A stretch of 64,000 bases of DNA from an uncultured Prochlorococcus sp. (GCF_902522795.1 NZ_CABYWZ010000004.1:1-64000); one strand, 5' to 3'. Shown: positions 10,667-21,295, counted from the first letter of the stretch. The notes: generated by a model from the letters alone, not told the origin. Numbers and translations: made by a program.

Positions 10667-10924
10667 ATGTCAAATCCACTAATAAGGGCATCAGATCATT
10701 ATGTATTATTAGAGCCAGATTCAAAAGAAATAATCGTATCAAAACAAGAAGCAATTTTATGGTTGAAAAATTGGTTTAGTAAAATAGAAACACAAACAAT
10801 ATATCAAAATATAGAAGATCCTGATAATGAATTTTTTGAAGAATTGTTAGAAAGCACTTATGAATTAGAAATAAAATTTGGATACGTCATCAAATGGTTT
10901 GCAGTAAGAATTGAACCAGATTAA
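10667..10924 (+). CDS. conserved hypothetical protein
   Basis: Compact 85-aa ORF filling the space between two annotated genes. Confidence 0.6.
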   Translation: MSNPLIRASDHYVLLEPDSKEIIVSKQEAILWLKNWFSKIETQTIYQNIEDPDNEFFEELLESTYELEIKFGYVIKWFAVRIEPD

Positions 10925-11478
10925 CTAATTATTTCTTTATGAATTGCATTGATTATTTTCATAGCGACTTCTTCAATATTTTCACTTTTTACCGGAATTC
11001 TTAAATCTGCTTGAGAATACAAATTTTCTCTAGATTTAAAAATGCTTGTATATAAATTATTTAGATTCTTTCTTTGAAGAAGTGGCCTATTCTCAATTTC
11101 ATTTTTCAATCTTTCAATTGCTATATCTTTGTCGAGATCTATCCAAGCAATTATTCCTTGTCTTAAGATTCCCCAGTTTTCCGATCTGGTAACTATTCCT
11201 CCCCCAGTTGAGATTACTAATGAAGGAATTTTGATAGTTTCTTTAAGGCAGTTTGCTTCTAATTCCCGGAAATTATCTTCTCCTTCATCATTAAAAATTT
11301 GATTAATAGATTTTTTTGCCAACTTCTCTATCAATGAATCTAAATCAATGTATTTATAATTTAATAATTCAGCTAGCTTCAAACCAGTTTGTGACTTACC
11401 AGAACCCATCATTCCTATTAAAAATATGCTTCTGCCCTTGATAGCATGAACTGTTTTTTCGATAATGGATTGTTCCAT
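10921..11478 (-). CDS. aroK: shikimate kinase
   Basis: P-loop GMMGSGKSQTG, DLDSLIE, STGGGIV. Confidence 0.92.
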   Translation of the reverse strand: MEQSIIEKTVHAIKGRSIFLIGMMGSGKSQTGLKLAELLNYKYIDLDSLIEKLAKKSINQIFNDEGEDNFRELEANCLKETIKIPSLVISTGGGIVTRSENWGILRQGIIAWIDLDKDIAIERLKNEIENRPLLQRKNLNNLYTSIFKSRENLYSQADLRIPVKSENIEEVAMKIINAIHKEIIS

Positions 11479-11528
11479 AGAGACAAAAGCGTATTTAAAA
11501 CCTTAAGATAGTATTATCGCAGAAAGTT

Positions 11529-12455
11529 ATGACTTCTACACAATCCCCCCCATTACATGGAAAAGGACGTGAATGCGTCATAACTCGACGTGCCTGCTTT
11601 AGTTCTAGTCACCGTTATTGGCTCCCTGAAAAAAGCCCAGAAGAAAATTTATCTCTTTTTGGAAAGTGCAGTATCGCACCAGGTCATGGTCATAATTATG
11701 AACTTATTGTTTCAATGGGGGGGGAACTAGACTCTGATGGAATGGTACTTAATCTCTCTGATGTAAAACACTCCATTAAAGATAAGGTTACTGGACAATT
11801 AGATTTTCGTTTTTTAAATGATGTCTGGCCTGAATTTAATGTTAATAATCAAGAGGGTATACTTCCCACAACTGAAGCATTAGTAAAAGTCATTTGGAGT
11901 CGTCTAAAGGATGATTTACCTCTTACAAGCCTAAGGCTTTATGAAAACCCAAATTTATGGGCAGATTATTTTGGAAAAAACATGGAAGCATTTTTAACAG
12001 TACAAACTCATTTTGCAGCCGCTCATAGACTTGCAAAAGAAGAAATTTCCTTTGATGAAAATAAAAAAATCTATGGGAAATGCGCCAGAGTTAATGGACA
12101 TGGTCACAACTATATTGTCGACATAACTGTAAAAGGAGACATTGATAAAAGAACAGGAACGGTCTGCGACTTATCTGCCCTCCAAGAGATTATTAATGAT
12201 TTGGTTGTTGAACAACTAGATCATACGTTTCTAAATAAAGACATCGAATTTTTTCATAATTGTGTTCCAACTGCTGAAAATATAGCTTTATATATTTCTG
12301 ATATTCTTAAAAAACCAATACATAACCTTGGTGCAATATTACACAAAATACGACTCCAAGAGAGCCCAAATAATGCTGCGGAAATTTATGTTGATCAAAA
12401 GTTAACCAATTCATTGAAGCTGAAATTTGAAAATAGTTTAGTAACACAAACTTGA
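11529..12455 (+). CDS. 6-pyruvoyltetrahydropterin synthase-like protein with two tandem domains
   Basis: Two copies of the fold: SSSHRY...GKCSIAPGHGHNY and AAAHRL...GKCARVNGHGHNY, each followed by a PTxE motif and a RL(Y/Q)E(N/S)PN motif. Confidence 0.88.
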   Translation: MTSTQSPPLHGKGRECVITRRACFSSSHRYWLPEKSPEENLSLFGKCSIAPGHGHNYELIVSMGGELDSDGMVLNLSDVKHSIKDKVTGQLDFRFLNDVWPEFNVNNQEGILPTTEALVKVIWSRLKDDLPLTSLRLYENPNLWADYFGKNMEAFLTVQTHFAAAHRLAKEEISFDENKKIYGKCARVNGHGHNYIVDITVKGDIDKRTGTVCDLSALQEIINDLVVEQLDHTFLNKDIEFFHNCVPTAENIALYISDILKKPIHNLGAILHKIRLQESPNNAAEIYVDQKLTNSLKLKFENSLVTQT

Positions 12456-13102
12456 GTATCCCAAGAGTAATAATTGTTATAGCATCTAGTCTTGATGGGA
12501 GAATTGCATTTCCTTGGGGTGGAGAATCGCATCTTGGAAGTGAAGAAGATAAAAAAATGTTAAATCAAAACTTATCAATGGTCGACGCCACCATTTTTGG
12601 TTTAGGTACTTTAATAGCTCATCAATCAACTTACCTAATTAAAAATCTCAATGATAATGACGAAGTAAATACATCAAAAAACCAACCAATATCTATAGTT
12701 GCTTCAAATAGCAAAAACTTTAACAGTAATTGGAAATACTTTCGTCAACCTATTAGAAGATGGCTAATAAGCACAAGTAAAGTAGATAATTCGTCGAATA
12801 ATGATTTTGAGAAACAGCTCTTTTTCGAAGATACATGGGGAAAAACTTTAATTTCACTCAAAAAACAAGGGATAAATGATCTAGCTCTTTTAGGAGGTGC
12901 AAAACTTATAAATTCATTTATAAAAGAGGATCTAATAACAGATATAAAAATTACAATAATTCCACGAATTATTGGAGGTAGATATACATGGATCCCTCTA
13001 GAACAAACAAATGAGATTTTTAATCTCAAAAAACTATGGGAAATAAAATCAATTAAAAATTTAATGAATAATGAAATCCATATTCATTACAAAAAAATTT
13101 GA
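12452..13102 (+). CDS. RibD C-terminal/dihydrofolate-reductase-like pyrimidine (pterin?) reductase
   Basis: ASSLDGRIAFP, LALLGGAKLINSFI, ITIIPRIIGG motifs of RibD_C; TTG start overlaps the preceding TGA stop. Confidence 0.8.
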   Translation: MSIPRVIIVIASSLDGRIAFPWGGESHLGSEEDKKMLNQNLSMVDATIFGLGTLIAHQSTYLIKNLNDNDEVNTSKNQPISIVASNSKNFNSNWKYFRQPIRRWLISTSKVDNSSNNDFEKQLFFEDTWGKTLISLKKQGINDLALLGGAKLINSFIKEDLITDIKITIIPRIIGGRYTWIPLEQTNEIFNLKKLWEIKSIKNLMNNEIHIHYKKI

Positions 13103-13119
13103 AATAGATTTAATAATAA

Positions 13120-14274
13120 ATGACCCAAAAAATACATAAAGTTGAAGTCAAATTATCAATTAAGGAAATCTCTAAGGAGATATGGAATGAACTAGCAAAT
13201 GAAATCAATAATCCATTTTATGAATGGACTTGGCTTAAAAATCTTGAAATATCAAAAAGTGTTTCAAGAGAAACAGGTTGGCAGCCTCTATATTTTGTTG
13301 CTTATGAAAATGAAAAAATATTGGGAATTGCTCCACTTTTTTTAAAAAATCATAGCTATGGAGAATTCATTTTTGATCAATCATTTGCAAGATTGGCTCA
13401 AGAACTGAATTTAAATTATTACCCTAAATTAATTGGAATGAGTCCTTATAGTCCTATAAATGGATATCAATTTCTTTATAAAAGCAATAAAGATAAAAAA
13501 GAAATTACAAATTTACTTATAAACCATATCGAAAGCTTTGCGATTACAAACAAAATTTTAAGTTGTAATTTTTTATATATTGATAGAAGTTGGGGCAATC
13601 TTCTGAAATCTTTGGGGTACCATGAATGGATAAATTCGAGCAGTGAATGGAGGAGTAATGGAGAAAAAACGTTTGATGATTTTCTTTCTAGATTTAACTC
13701 TAATCAGAGAAAAAATATAAAAAAAGAGAGGAAATCAATTGCTAAACAAGATATTAAAGTAGAAATTTTAATTGAAGATGATATCAACCAAGAAATCCTC
13801 AAAAAAATGCATAATTTTTATGAACAGCATTGTTCTAGGTGGGGAGTTTGGGGAAGTAAATATCTAACATCTACATTTTTCGAAAAAATTGTTGATAATA
13901 AAAAAAATCTTTTACTTTTTAGCGCCTCAAAAAATAATTCTAATGAAATTTTTGCTATGTCAATGTGCGTCAAAAATAAAAAAAACTTATGGGGTAGATA
14001 TTGGGGAAGTCAAGAAGAAATATCTAATTTACATTTTGAATTATGCTACTACCAGCCAATTGAATGGGCAATAAAAAATAGTATCCATTTGTTTGATCCC
14101 GGAGCAGGCGGTAAACATAAAAGGCGGAGGGGATTTTTTGCAAAAAGCACCATTAGCTTGCATAAGTGGTTTGACAAAAATATGGAAAATATAATTTATC
14201 CTTGGCTAAATGAAGTTAATAAACAAGCTGAGATGGGAATTGATTTTGAAAATAAATCTATACCCTTTAAATAA
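13120..14274 (+). CDS. FemAB-like/GNAT (peptidogalycan biosynthesis-type) protein
   Basis: SNQRKNIKKERKSI, MHNFYEQHCSRWG, FDPGAGGKHKRRRGFF motifs. Confidence 0.8.
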   Translation: MTQKIHKVEVKLSIKEISKEIWNELANEINNPFYEWTWLKNLEISKSVSRETGWQPLYFVAYENEKILGIAPLFLKNHSYGEFIFDQSFARLAQELNLNYYPKLIGMSPYSPINGYQFLYKSNKDKKEITNLLINHIESFAITNKILSCNFLYIDRSWGNLLKSLGYHEWINSSSEWRSNGEKTFDDFLSRFNSNQRKNIKKERKSIAKQDIKVEILIEDDINQEILKKMHNFYEQHCSRWGVWGSKYLTSTFFEKIVDNKKNLLLFSASKNNSNEIFAMSMCVKNKKNLWGRYWGSQEEISNLHFELCYYQPIEWAIKNSIHLFDPGAGGKHKRRRGFFAKSTISLHKWFDKNMENIIYPWLNEVNKQAEMGIDFENKSIPFK

Positions 14275-14335
14275 AAAAATATTTGGCTTTACCAGAGATT
14301 ATATTAGTAATATGGTTTTTTATTAACTTCTAAGA

Positions 14336-14722
14336 ATGGTTTCTAGGAAAAGTTTCGATGAAAAAATAAAGATTGATAATAATCTATCCAACCGGTATAT
14401 AGACTTAGATCCAAACGGTTATTTTATTATTAAAGTAGATTTAGAGGAAAATAAAATAATCTTAGAGCACTTTCTAAATAATATTAATGATGAAGGATAT
14501 GCGCTTGACCCAGAAACAAATGAACCAATTAAATGCGACTCTCAAAATAAAAGAGTAAGTAATGAAGTTTTTGAAGGTATTAGTGCAAAACAAATTGGAA
14601 TATTGATCACTGAAGAAAGAAATGACTTAATAACTAGATTCGATCATGCTCTATATTTAGGCAGGGAACTACAAAAAGCAGAGGAATGTTTATATAAAAA
14701 ATTACCATATATCCAAGATTAA
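14336..14722 (+). CDS. DUF4346-type conserved cyanobacterial protein
   Basis: YIDLDPNGYFIIKVD...EDRFDHALYLGREL-like pattern (RFDHALYLGRELQKAE). Confidence 0.65.
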   Translation: MVSRKSFDEKIKIDNNLSNRYIDLDPNGYFIIKVDLEENKIILEHFLNNINDEGYALDPETNEPIKCDSQNKRVSNEVFEGISAKQIGILITEERNDLITRFDHALYLGRELQKAEECLYKKLPYIQD

Positions 14723-14786
14723 GAATTTAAACGAAAAAATCTAATCTTTTCGTCTAATGTTAAATTAAATAAAAATAAAAAAATTA

Positions 14787-14879
14787 ATGAACATCTTTTT
14801 CTATTTTGCATTTATTGGTTTTGGTTTTGGAGCTGCTTTCGCATTAGATAAGCTCTTAAGAGCAGTAAAATTAATTTAA
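14787..14879 (+). CDS. petL: cytochrome b6-f complex subunit 6 (PetL)
   Basis: 30-aa ORF MNIFFYFAFIGFGFGAAFALDKLLRAVKLI: single TM helix ending in (A)xKLI, as in PetL; absent from the ORF track because it is short. Confidence 0.75.
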   Translation: MNIFFYFAFIGFGFGAAFALDKLLRAVKLI

Positions 14880-14882
14880 AAA

Positions 14883-16247
14883 CTACAAAATTTTAATAGT
14901 CTCTCCATACAAATCGTATTCATCTGCAAAAGAAATATTTGCTTCAACAAATTTACCAATATAATTTTTCAAATCAATTTTATCTTTAACAGATAAAATT
15001 ACAGTTCCATCAATTTCAGGAGCAAAATTGTAGGACCGACCTATTAATTCGTTTTTCTCTGATATTTTTTCTACCAAAATCTTCATTTTTGAACCAACAT
15101 ATGTCTGATTTTTATCTTTAGAAATATTTTGTTGAACTGAAATAACGTTATCTTTTCTTGCCTCTGCAACCTTTAGAGATACTTTATTTGGCAAATGAAA
15201 AGCTGCAGTTCCTTCCTCAGGAGAAAAAATAAACACTCCAACATGATCAAATTTGTGCCTATCTAAAAATTCGAGAAGATGTTCAAAATGTTCTTTTTTT
15301 TCTCCTGGGAAACCAACAATGAGACTAGTTCTTAATACAGCAGATGGAATTTCTTCTCTAATTTTCTCCAAAATTGATTCATTCAAAGAAGCTTGCCAAG
15401 GTCTATTCATACTCTTCAACACATCTGGATGACTATGCTGAAGTGGCAAATCAAAGTAAGGAACTATATTCTTTGAATCTTTGAAAGCTCTAATAACTTC
15501 ATTAGTTAACCCTGTTGGATAAGCATAGTGTATCCTTATCCAAGGAATTGGAACGTTAGAAAGCTCATTCAAAAGTTTGGCTAGAGATGGTTTTCCATAA
15601 ATATCTTGACCATAATTAGTTGTTATTTGACTAATTAATATGATTTCTTGAATACCCTTTTTTGCAAGACTTTTGGCTTCTGAAACTATAGATTCTATTG
15701 TTCTACTTCTTTGAGGACCTCTCAACTTAGGAATAATACAAAAAGCGCAATTATAATTGCAGCCTTCAGCAATGCGAAGATAAGCAACAAATTTATTTTT
15801 ATCTACAAAACGAGGCATTTCCTCATCTGCAATAAATTCAGGTATTTTTGAAACTTCATTAACGATTTCCCCTTTTTCTACTCTGTCTAAAACCTTGGCT
15901 ATCTTTTGATAATCTCCAGTTCCAACCAAACCTTTTATTTCAGGGATTTCTTTTATAAGCTCATCTTTAAAATGCTGAGCCATACAGCCTGCAACTATTA
16001 CTTCCTTTCCTTGATTTGTATATTCTAGAATTTTTCTAATAGATTCTTCTCTAGCTGTTTCAATAAAACTGCATGTATTTACAACAACAACATTTGCATC
16101 ATTTATATTGCTGTCAACTTCATAACCCTCTTTATCTAGTAAGCCTTGCATATGTTCAGTATCAACAAGATTTTTCTCACAACCAACATGACTGAATGCA
16201 ATCTTAGATAGTTTTTTTTCTTTTATATTGAGACTATTTTGTTTCAC
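14883..16247 (-). CDS. rimO: ribosomal protein S12 methylthiotransferase
   Basis: [13 protein letters not shown], radical-SAM [19 protein letters not shown]-like C-terminus. Confidence 0.93.
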   Translation of the reverse strand: MKQNSLNIKEKKLSKIAFSHVGCEKNLVDTEHMQGLLDKEGYEVDSNINDANVVVVNTCSFIETAREESIRKILEYTNQGKEVIVAGCMAQHFKDELIKEIPEIKGLVGTGDYQKIAKVLDRVEKGEIVNEVSKIPEFIADEEMPRFVDKNKFVAYLRIAEGCNYNCAFCIIPKLRGPQRSRTIESIVSEAKSLAKKGIQEIILISQITTNYGQDIYGKPSLAKLLNELSNVPIPWIRIHYAYPTGLTNEVIRAFKDSKNIVPYFDLPLQHSHPDVLKSMNRPWQASLNESILEKIREEIPSAVLRTSLIVGFPGEKKEHFEHLLEFLDRHKFDHVGVFIFSPEEGTAAFHLPNKVSLKVAEARKDNVISVQQNISKDKNQTYVGSKMKILVEKISEKNELIGRSYNFAPEIDGTVILSVKDKIDLKNYIGKFVEANISFADEYDLYGETIKIL

Positions 16248-16352
16248 AACTTGAAAAATAATAATTAAAAGATTTAAACAGCATTTCGTATATAACTCTC
16301 ATACCTAGATAATATTAGGATAGATAATGTAAATAACAAACTTTCTTTTTGA

Positions 16353-17288
16353 ATGGCACTTAAGACTTTAAACAGAAGAAATAAAAAAGATTTGAAATGG
16401 CCAAAAATCATTATCGCAACTCTTAGCACTATAGGCATAGTTGATACAGGTTCGATTACTTTGAAAAACTGGGGATTATTTACTTCGCTTTCATGTCCAG
16501 GCATACAAAATGGTTGTGAAACAGTTTTAAATAGTCCTTGGGGTACATTATTTGAAAATAATCAAGTTAATATCCCTCTATCATTAGCTGGATTAATAAC
16601 ATATTTATCAATATTAGTTATCACAATCATACTCTCGCTTAATTTAATTTCACCAAAAGAAAAACTAAATAAGTTTTTATGGTGGTTAGTATTTCTAATT
16701 TCTTGTGCGTCATCAACATTTAGCTTTTTATTGATAAATATAATGTTTTTTAAGATTCAAGCATATTGCTTTTTTTGTATACTTTCAGCAATTTTATCGT
16801 TTTCTATCTTTATAATTTCTATGATTGGAGCAAAGTTCGAAAGTAGAGAACCTATGATTTTTAGAGGTTTCATTGTAGCTATTAGTGTCTTGCTGGGGGG
16901 CCTAATTTGGTCAACAAACGTTGACCCCTCTAATGCTATCGATTTTGCAAACCCCACTGAAAATGTATCGCCAATAATTACCACTTCAAGCTCTCCTCAG
17001 AAGGTAAAGTTTGCAAAATTTTTAAGTGAAAACAATATTTTTATGTATAGTGCATACTGGTGCCCGCATTGCCACGATCAAAAACAATTATTTGGTAAGG
17101 AAGCAGTTAAGGAATTAAAAGTAGTTGAGTGTGCTAAAGATGGTAAAGATAATCAGTATGAGCTATGCCAAACAAAAGGAATCAGTGGATTTCCTTCTTG
17201 GGAAATAAATGGAGAAATTATTAGTGGTACGCGTGGCTTAAATGAATTAGCAACAAAAACCGACTATCAGGGAGATCTTAATTTTTAA
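16353..17288 (+). CDS. VKOR-family integral membrane protein fused to C-terminal thioredoxin-like domain
   Basis: SCPGIQNGCETVLNSPWG, QAYCFFCILSA (VKOR) and YWCPHCHDQK (CxxC thioredoxin-like). Confidence 0.88.
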   Translation: MALKTLNRRNKKDLKWPKIIIATLSTIGIVDTGSITLKNWGLFTSLSCPGIQNGCETVLNSPWGTLFENNQVNIPLSLAGLITYLSILVITIILSLNLISPKEKLNKFLWWLVFLISCASSTFSFLLINIMFFKIQAYCFFCILSAILSFSIFIISMIGAKFESREPMIFRGFIVAISVLLGGLIWSTNVDPSNAIDFANPTENVSPIITTSSSPQKVKFAKFLSENNIFMYSAYWCPHCHDQKQLFGKEAVKELKVVECAKDGKDNQYELCQTKGISGFPSWEINGEIISGTRGLNELATKTDYQGDLNF

Positions 17289-18945
17289 TAAATCTTTTTT
17301 GAATTTTTTGATCTAACTGTTGTCTAGTATGGCATTCCCAATTTTTATCTTTATCAGGGAAATCATCTCTATAATGACCTCCTCTACTTTCTTCTCTAAA
17401 TAGACAAGCTTTTAATAAAGTTATAGTAGTTATTTGTCTATTCTTTAAATCAAGTAAGAGATTTAATGTTCTTCTATTGCGTTCACTAAGTTTTATTTTT
17501 TGATCAAATTTTATTTTTTCAAGACTATTTAGTAAATCATTTTTATTTAATTTATCTACATCATTTTGAATGTAATTTAAAAATTTACTCATATTTACCT
17601 TATTTCGAGATACACCTAAATTTAGCCAACATAGTTTTCTTAATTCATCAATTTTTTCAGCAATTATAGAAATTTGATCTTCTTTAGGATCTTCAATATC
17701 AAACTCTTGAAATGATCTATCAAATTTTTCAAATTTAGAAAAGTCATTCAAAATAATTGAAGACATTTTTCTTGCGAAAACAAGACACTCCATCAGTGAG
17801 TTACTTGCCAGTCTATTAGCACCATGCACACCTGTAGAAGCAACTTCTCCAACGGCATATAATCCTTTTCGTGTTGAAGATGCATTTAAATCAGTTTTAA
17901 CACCTCCCATCCAATAATGAGCTGCAGGCGCTACGGGAATAACCTCATTTAAAGGGTTAACACCATAATCCTGACATCTACTTAAGATCGTGGGGAAACG
18001 CTCTACAATTTTTTCTGGATCAATATACCGAAGATCTAAGCCAACATGGTCTACATTATTATCATGCATATTTTTCATAATTGCTCTACTTACTTGATCT
18101 CTAGTCGCTAGATCACGATTTTCAAGATTATTAACTGGACTTTCACCATTTCTATCAACTAAAATCGCTCCTTCCCCTCTAAGTGCCTCAGATATTAAGA
18201 AGCAAGGTGCACCATAAAATTTTAAAGCTGTTGGATGAAATTGCACGAACTCTAAATCTTCGATAGCAGCTCCTGCTTTCCATGCAAGAGCAATCCCTTC
18301 ACCAGATGATTGAGCAGGATTTGTTGTATTTGTAAATAAGTGCCCACCACCACCAGTAGCCAAAACAACAGCTCTAGATTTAATCCAATATAAATTTGCT
18401 CCATCAAGAACCTGAACTCCTCTACATTCTTTATTTTCAATTAGAAGTTCAGTTACTCTTACACCCCTGCAGTGAAGAATATTTTTTTGATTCTCAATAT
18501 GATCTTCTAGAACTTCAACTAATGCTCGTCCAGTACGATCTTTAACATGTAAGACTCTTCTTCGTGAATGGGCTGCTTCCAAGGTAGTAGCTAGTTGATC
18601 AGAACTTTGATCAAAAATCATCCCTAAATTCTGCAACCTTTCTACACAACCTGGAGCTTCTTTAACTAGCATTTCTACAGCTTGAAAATCACATAGTCCA
18701 TCACCTGCTTTTAAAGTATCCTCAGCATGAAGATCAAATGAATCATCTTTTCTAACAACAGATGCAATTCCGCCTTGAGCCCATCTACTGGAAGATACCT
18801 TACTGGTATTTCTATTTAAAAGAAGCACTTTTAAATTTGAAGGTAATTCAAGACAAGTCATAAGGCCGGCAGCTCCAGCGCCTATAACAATTACATCCCA
18901 ATTATTTATTGGTATCGGTTCTTGCGAAAACGGAGGTCTTAACAT
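17278..18945 (-). CDS. nadB: L-aspartate oxidase
   Basis: GAGAAGLMTCLEL, SSRWAQGGIASV, EFVQFHPTAL, HYWMGGVKTD, GEVASTGVHGANRLASNSLMECLVF. Confidence 0.93.
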   Translation of the reverse strand: MLRPPFSQEPIPINNWDVIVIGAGAAGLMTCLELPSNLKVLLLNRNTSKVSSSRWAQGGIASVVRKDDSFDLHAEDTLKAGDGLCDFQAVEMLVKEAPGCVERLQNLGMIFDQSSDQLATTLEAAHSRRRVLHVKDRTGRALVEVLEDHIENQKNILHCRGVRVTELLIENKECRGVQVLDGANLYWIKSRAVVLATGGGGHLFTNTTNPAQSSGEGIALAWKAGAAIEDLEFVQFHPTALKFYGAPCFLISEALRGEGAILVDRNGESPVNNLENRDLATRDQVSRAIMKNMHDNNVDHVGLDLRYIDPEKIVERFPTILSRCQDYGVNPLNEVIPVAPAAHYWMGGVKTDLNASSTRKGLYAVGEVASTGVHGANRLASNSLMECLVFARKMSSIILNDFSKFEKFDRSFQEFDIEDPKEDQISIIAEKIDELRKLCWLNLGVSRNKVNMSKFLNYIQNDVDKLNKNDLLNSLEKIKFDQKIKLSERNRRTLNLLLDLKNRQITTITLLKACLFREESRGGHYRDDFPDKDKNWECHTRQQLDQKIQKRFIKN

Positions 18946-19712
18946 TAAACCAATCCACTAAAAGTTGGTTGCAGAACTGCTAAAACAATAAAAATACCAT
19001 CAACAATTAATGTCGTTTGAATTACGTAACCAGAAACTAAAAGTGCTTTACCACTAGTAGTATTAATTGTGCCGGAATCTAAAATTTCTTTTGAAATAAA
19101 CCAAAGTATAAGAGCAACAAAAACGATAATAGATAATGATTTTATTTGAATAAGACTCTCTGAAGTTTTTTGAAGAATCATGGGTGCATTTTCAGAATCT
19201 GCTGTAATTACCTGCCTCCATTGATCCATGATTCCGATTAGAAATATTGTAATGTCTGTAACTGCGGTTCCAAATAAAGAAGAGATATAAAAACTTGAAC
19301 CTATTTTCCAATTAGTACCAAATCCAATTAAAGCTAATGGGAGAACTACAGCTTCAACAGGTATGTGTAGGATTGGAAATGGTCTTAACCATCCCCAAAA
19401 CAAACATCCACCAAGCCAACTACCTGATATACCTAGTAATAATGAACTAACAATAAACCACTTATTTGATCCTTTCTGATTCAAAACAATTGCGGTTAAG
19501 ACAATAACAAAAGTAAAACAAAGAGCACTTATTGGTTCTAATCTAACCCAAGGGGCTTGAACAAAAATAGGTAAAATTACAAAAAAAGAAGACCACAATC
19601 TTAAAGATATAGGATTTGATAAAAAACTATTTTCATATGAATCAACTGTCTTATGGGATTCATAGTTGAATTTATCTTTTACTTCTAAATTGTTTGTAAT
19701 TAATTCTTTCAA
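18945..19712 (-). CDS. DUF3120 cyanobacterial membrane protein
   Basis: FVQAPWVRLEPISALCFT, GSWLGGCLFWGWLRPFPILHIPVEAVVLPLAL. Confidence 0.75.
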   Translation of the reverse strand: MKELITNNLEVKDKFNYESHKTVDSYENSFLSNPISLRLWSSFFVILPIFVQAPWVRLEPISALCFTFVIVLTAIVLNQKGSNKWFIVSSLLLGISGSWLGGCLFWGWLRPFPILHIPVEAVVLPLALIGFGTNWKIGSSFYISSLFGTAVTDITIFLIGIMDQWRQVITADSENAPMILQKTSESLIQIKSLSIIVFVALILWFISKEILDSGTINTTSGKALLVSGYVIQTTLIVDGIFIVLAVLQPTFSGLV

Positions 19713-19890
19713 TGAAAAAGGCTATTTTAATTAATCTAAATCGTGTTTTAGAAAACTGCGAATGTAATATTTTAATAAATAAGAGGCCCATAATTTCACA
19801 CCTATATTTAGTTTTTTAAAAGTATTTAATACACTTTGAGCCACATATAAGTTTAGAATAAATACAAATAAGAGTATTTAGCCTTAAATT

Positions 19891-21270
19891 GTGTGGCAAG
19901 AAATTAATTACACTGAAGATCTCAATGATCTTTTGGTTCCTAATATTACTTATAAAATAAATCCTGCAGAAATTGAAAGTATTGAAGCTAATTCTATTGC
20001 TGAAGAAATAGGATTTGAATCAGGTGATTCAATTATTAGTATTAATGGAAAAAAACCAAGAGATTTAATTGATTATCAGATTCTGATTAGTGAAGAAATT
20101 TTAGACATATCAGTTTTAGATAAAAATCATAAGATTCACAATATAAACATTGAAAAAGATCAAGACGTTAATTTAGGTATAAATTTTAAAGATGCATTAT
20201 TTGACTCAATCAAGCAATGCAATAATAGATGTCCATTTTGTTTTATTGATCAACAGCCAAGTGGAAAAAGAAAAAGCCTTTATATAAAAGATGATGATTA
20301 TAGATTAAGTTTCCTATATGGCTCTTATTTAACTCTTACGAATTTAAAAAAAGAAGACTGGGAAAGAATTTCTATGCAAAAACTATCCCCACTGTTTATT
20401 TCAGTTCATGCTACTGATCCCGCCACAAGAGAAAAATTATTAAAAAATAAAAAAGCAGGAGTGATACTTGATCAAATTTCGTGGTTTGAAAAAAACTCTA
20501 TTCAAATACATGCTCAAATTGTTGTTTGTCCAGATATAAATGATGGGGATATTCTTGAGAAATCAATTTTGGAACTTGCTGAATTCTACAAACAACCCAC
20601 TCAAACAGTACTTTCAGTAGCAATAGTTCCTGTAGGACTTACAAAATTTAGACCTGAAAATGATGGATTGAAATCAATTAGCCCAGAATACGCAAAAAAA
20701 ACTATTAAACAAGTAGAGAGAATCCAAGCCTCTCTACAAATAACTCTTGGGACTCGCTTTTGTTGGCTAGCAGACGAATGGTATTTAATTGCTGGTACAA
20801 ATTTACCTAGTTACAAAACCTACGAAAATATGCCACAAGAATCTAATGGAGTTGGGACTATTAGAAACTTTCTAGAAGCATTAAGAAAAAAGACTCAAAA
20901 CCTACCCCAAAAAGTAAAAAAGCCAAAAAAAGTTAGTTGGATTGTTGGTAAATTAGTTTATGAAGCCCTAATTCCTACAGTTAAGAAATTAAACTTAATT
21001 GATGGATTAACAATTAATTTATATGGTTTGCCAAGTATTTATTGGGGTCAAGATCAAGTTGTTACAGGTCTTCTTACTGGAGAAGATCTAATTTACGGGC
21101 TGAAAAATAAGGATTTAGGAGAAGCTGTTTACATACCATCTATTATGTTAAAAATTAATACTGATTTATTTTTAGATGATAAAAATATTCAAGAAGTTGA
21201 GAATCAAATAAATACTAAAATTCACGTTCTTGATGATTCAAATGATATTATTAATACTTTAATTGGTTAA
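19891..21270 (+). CDS. DUF512/TIGR03279-type radical SAM protein with N-terminal PDZ domain (GTG start)
   Basis: PDZ-like N-terminus; CNNRCPFCFIDQQPSGKRKSLYIKDDDYRLSFLYGSYLTLTNL. Confidence 0.87.
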   Translation: MWQEINYTEDLNDLLVPNITYKINPAEIESIEANSIAEEIGFESGDSIISINGKKPRDLIDYQILISEEILDISVLDKNHKIHNINIEKDQDVNLGINFKDALFDSIKQCNNRCPFCFIDQQPSGKRKSLYIKDDDYRLSFLYGSYLTLTNLKKEDWERISMQKLSPLFISVHATDPATREKLLKNKKAGVILDQISWFEKNSIQIHAQIVVCPDINDGDILEKSILELAEFYKQPTQTVLSVAIVPVGLTKFRPENDGLKSISPEYAKKTIKQVERIQASLQITLGTRFCWLADEWYLIAGTNLPSYKTYENMPQESNGVGTIRNFLEALRKKTQNLPQKVKKPKKVSWIVGKLVYEALIPTVKKLNLIDGLTINLYGLPSIYWGQDQVVTGLLTGEDLIYGLKNKDLGEAVYIPSIMLKINTDLFLDDKNIQEVENQINTKIHVLDDSNDIINTLIG

Positions 21271-21295
21271 TCGAATATTTTCGAAACTATAAAAC

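Noticed and set aside
14725-14757. ACGAAAA...TTTTCGT inverted repeat between the DUF4346 gene and petL
   Set aside because: AT-rich, weak 7-bp stem without a convincing U-tract; not enough to call a terminator.
16274-16504. 76-aa minus ORF overlapping VKOR start
   Set aside because: Antisense of the VKOR N-terminus; no motif.
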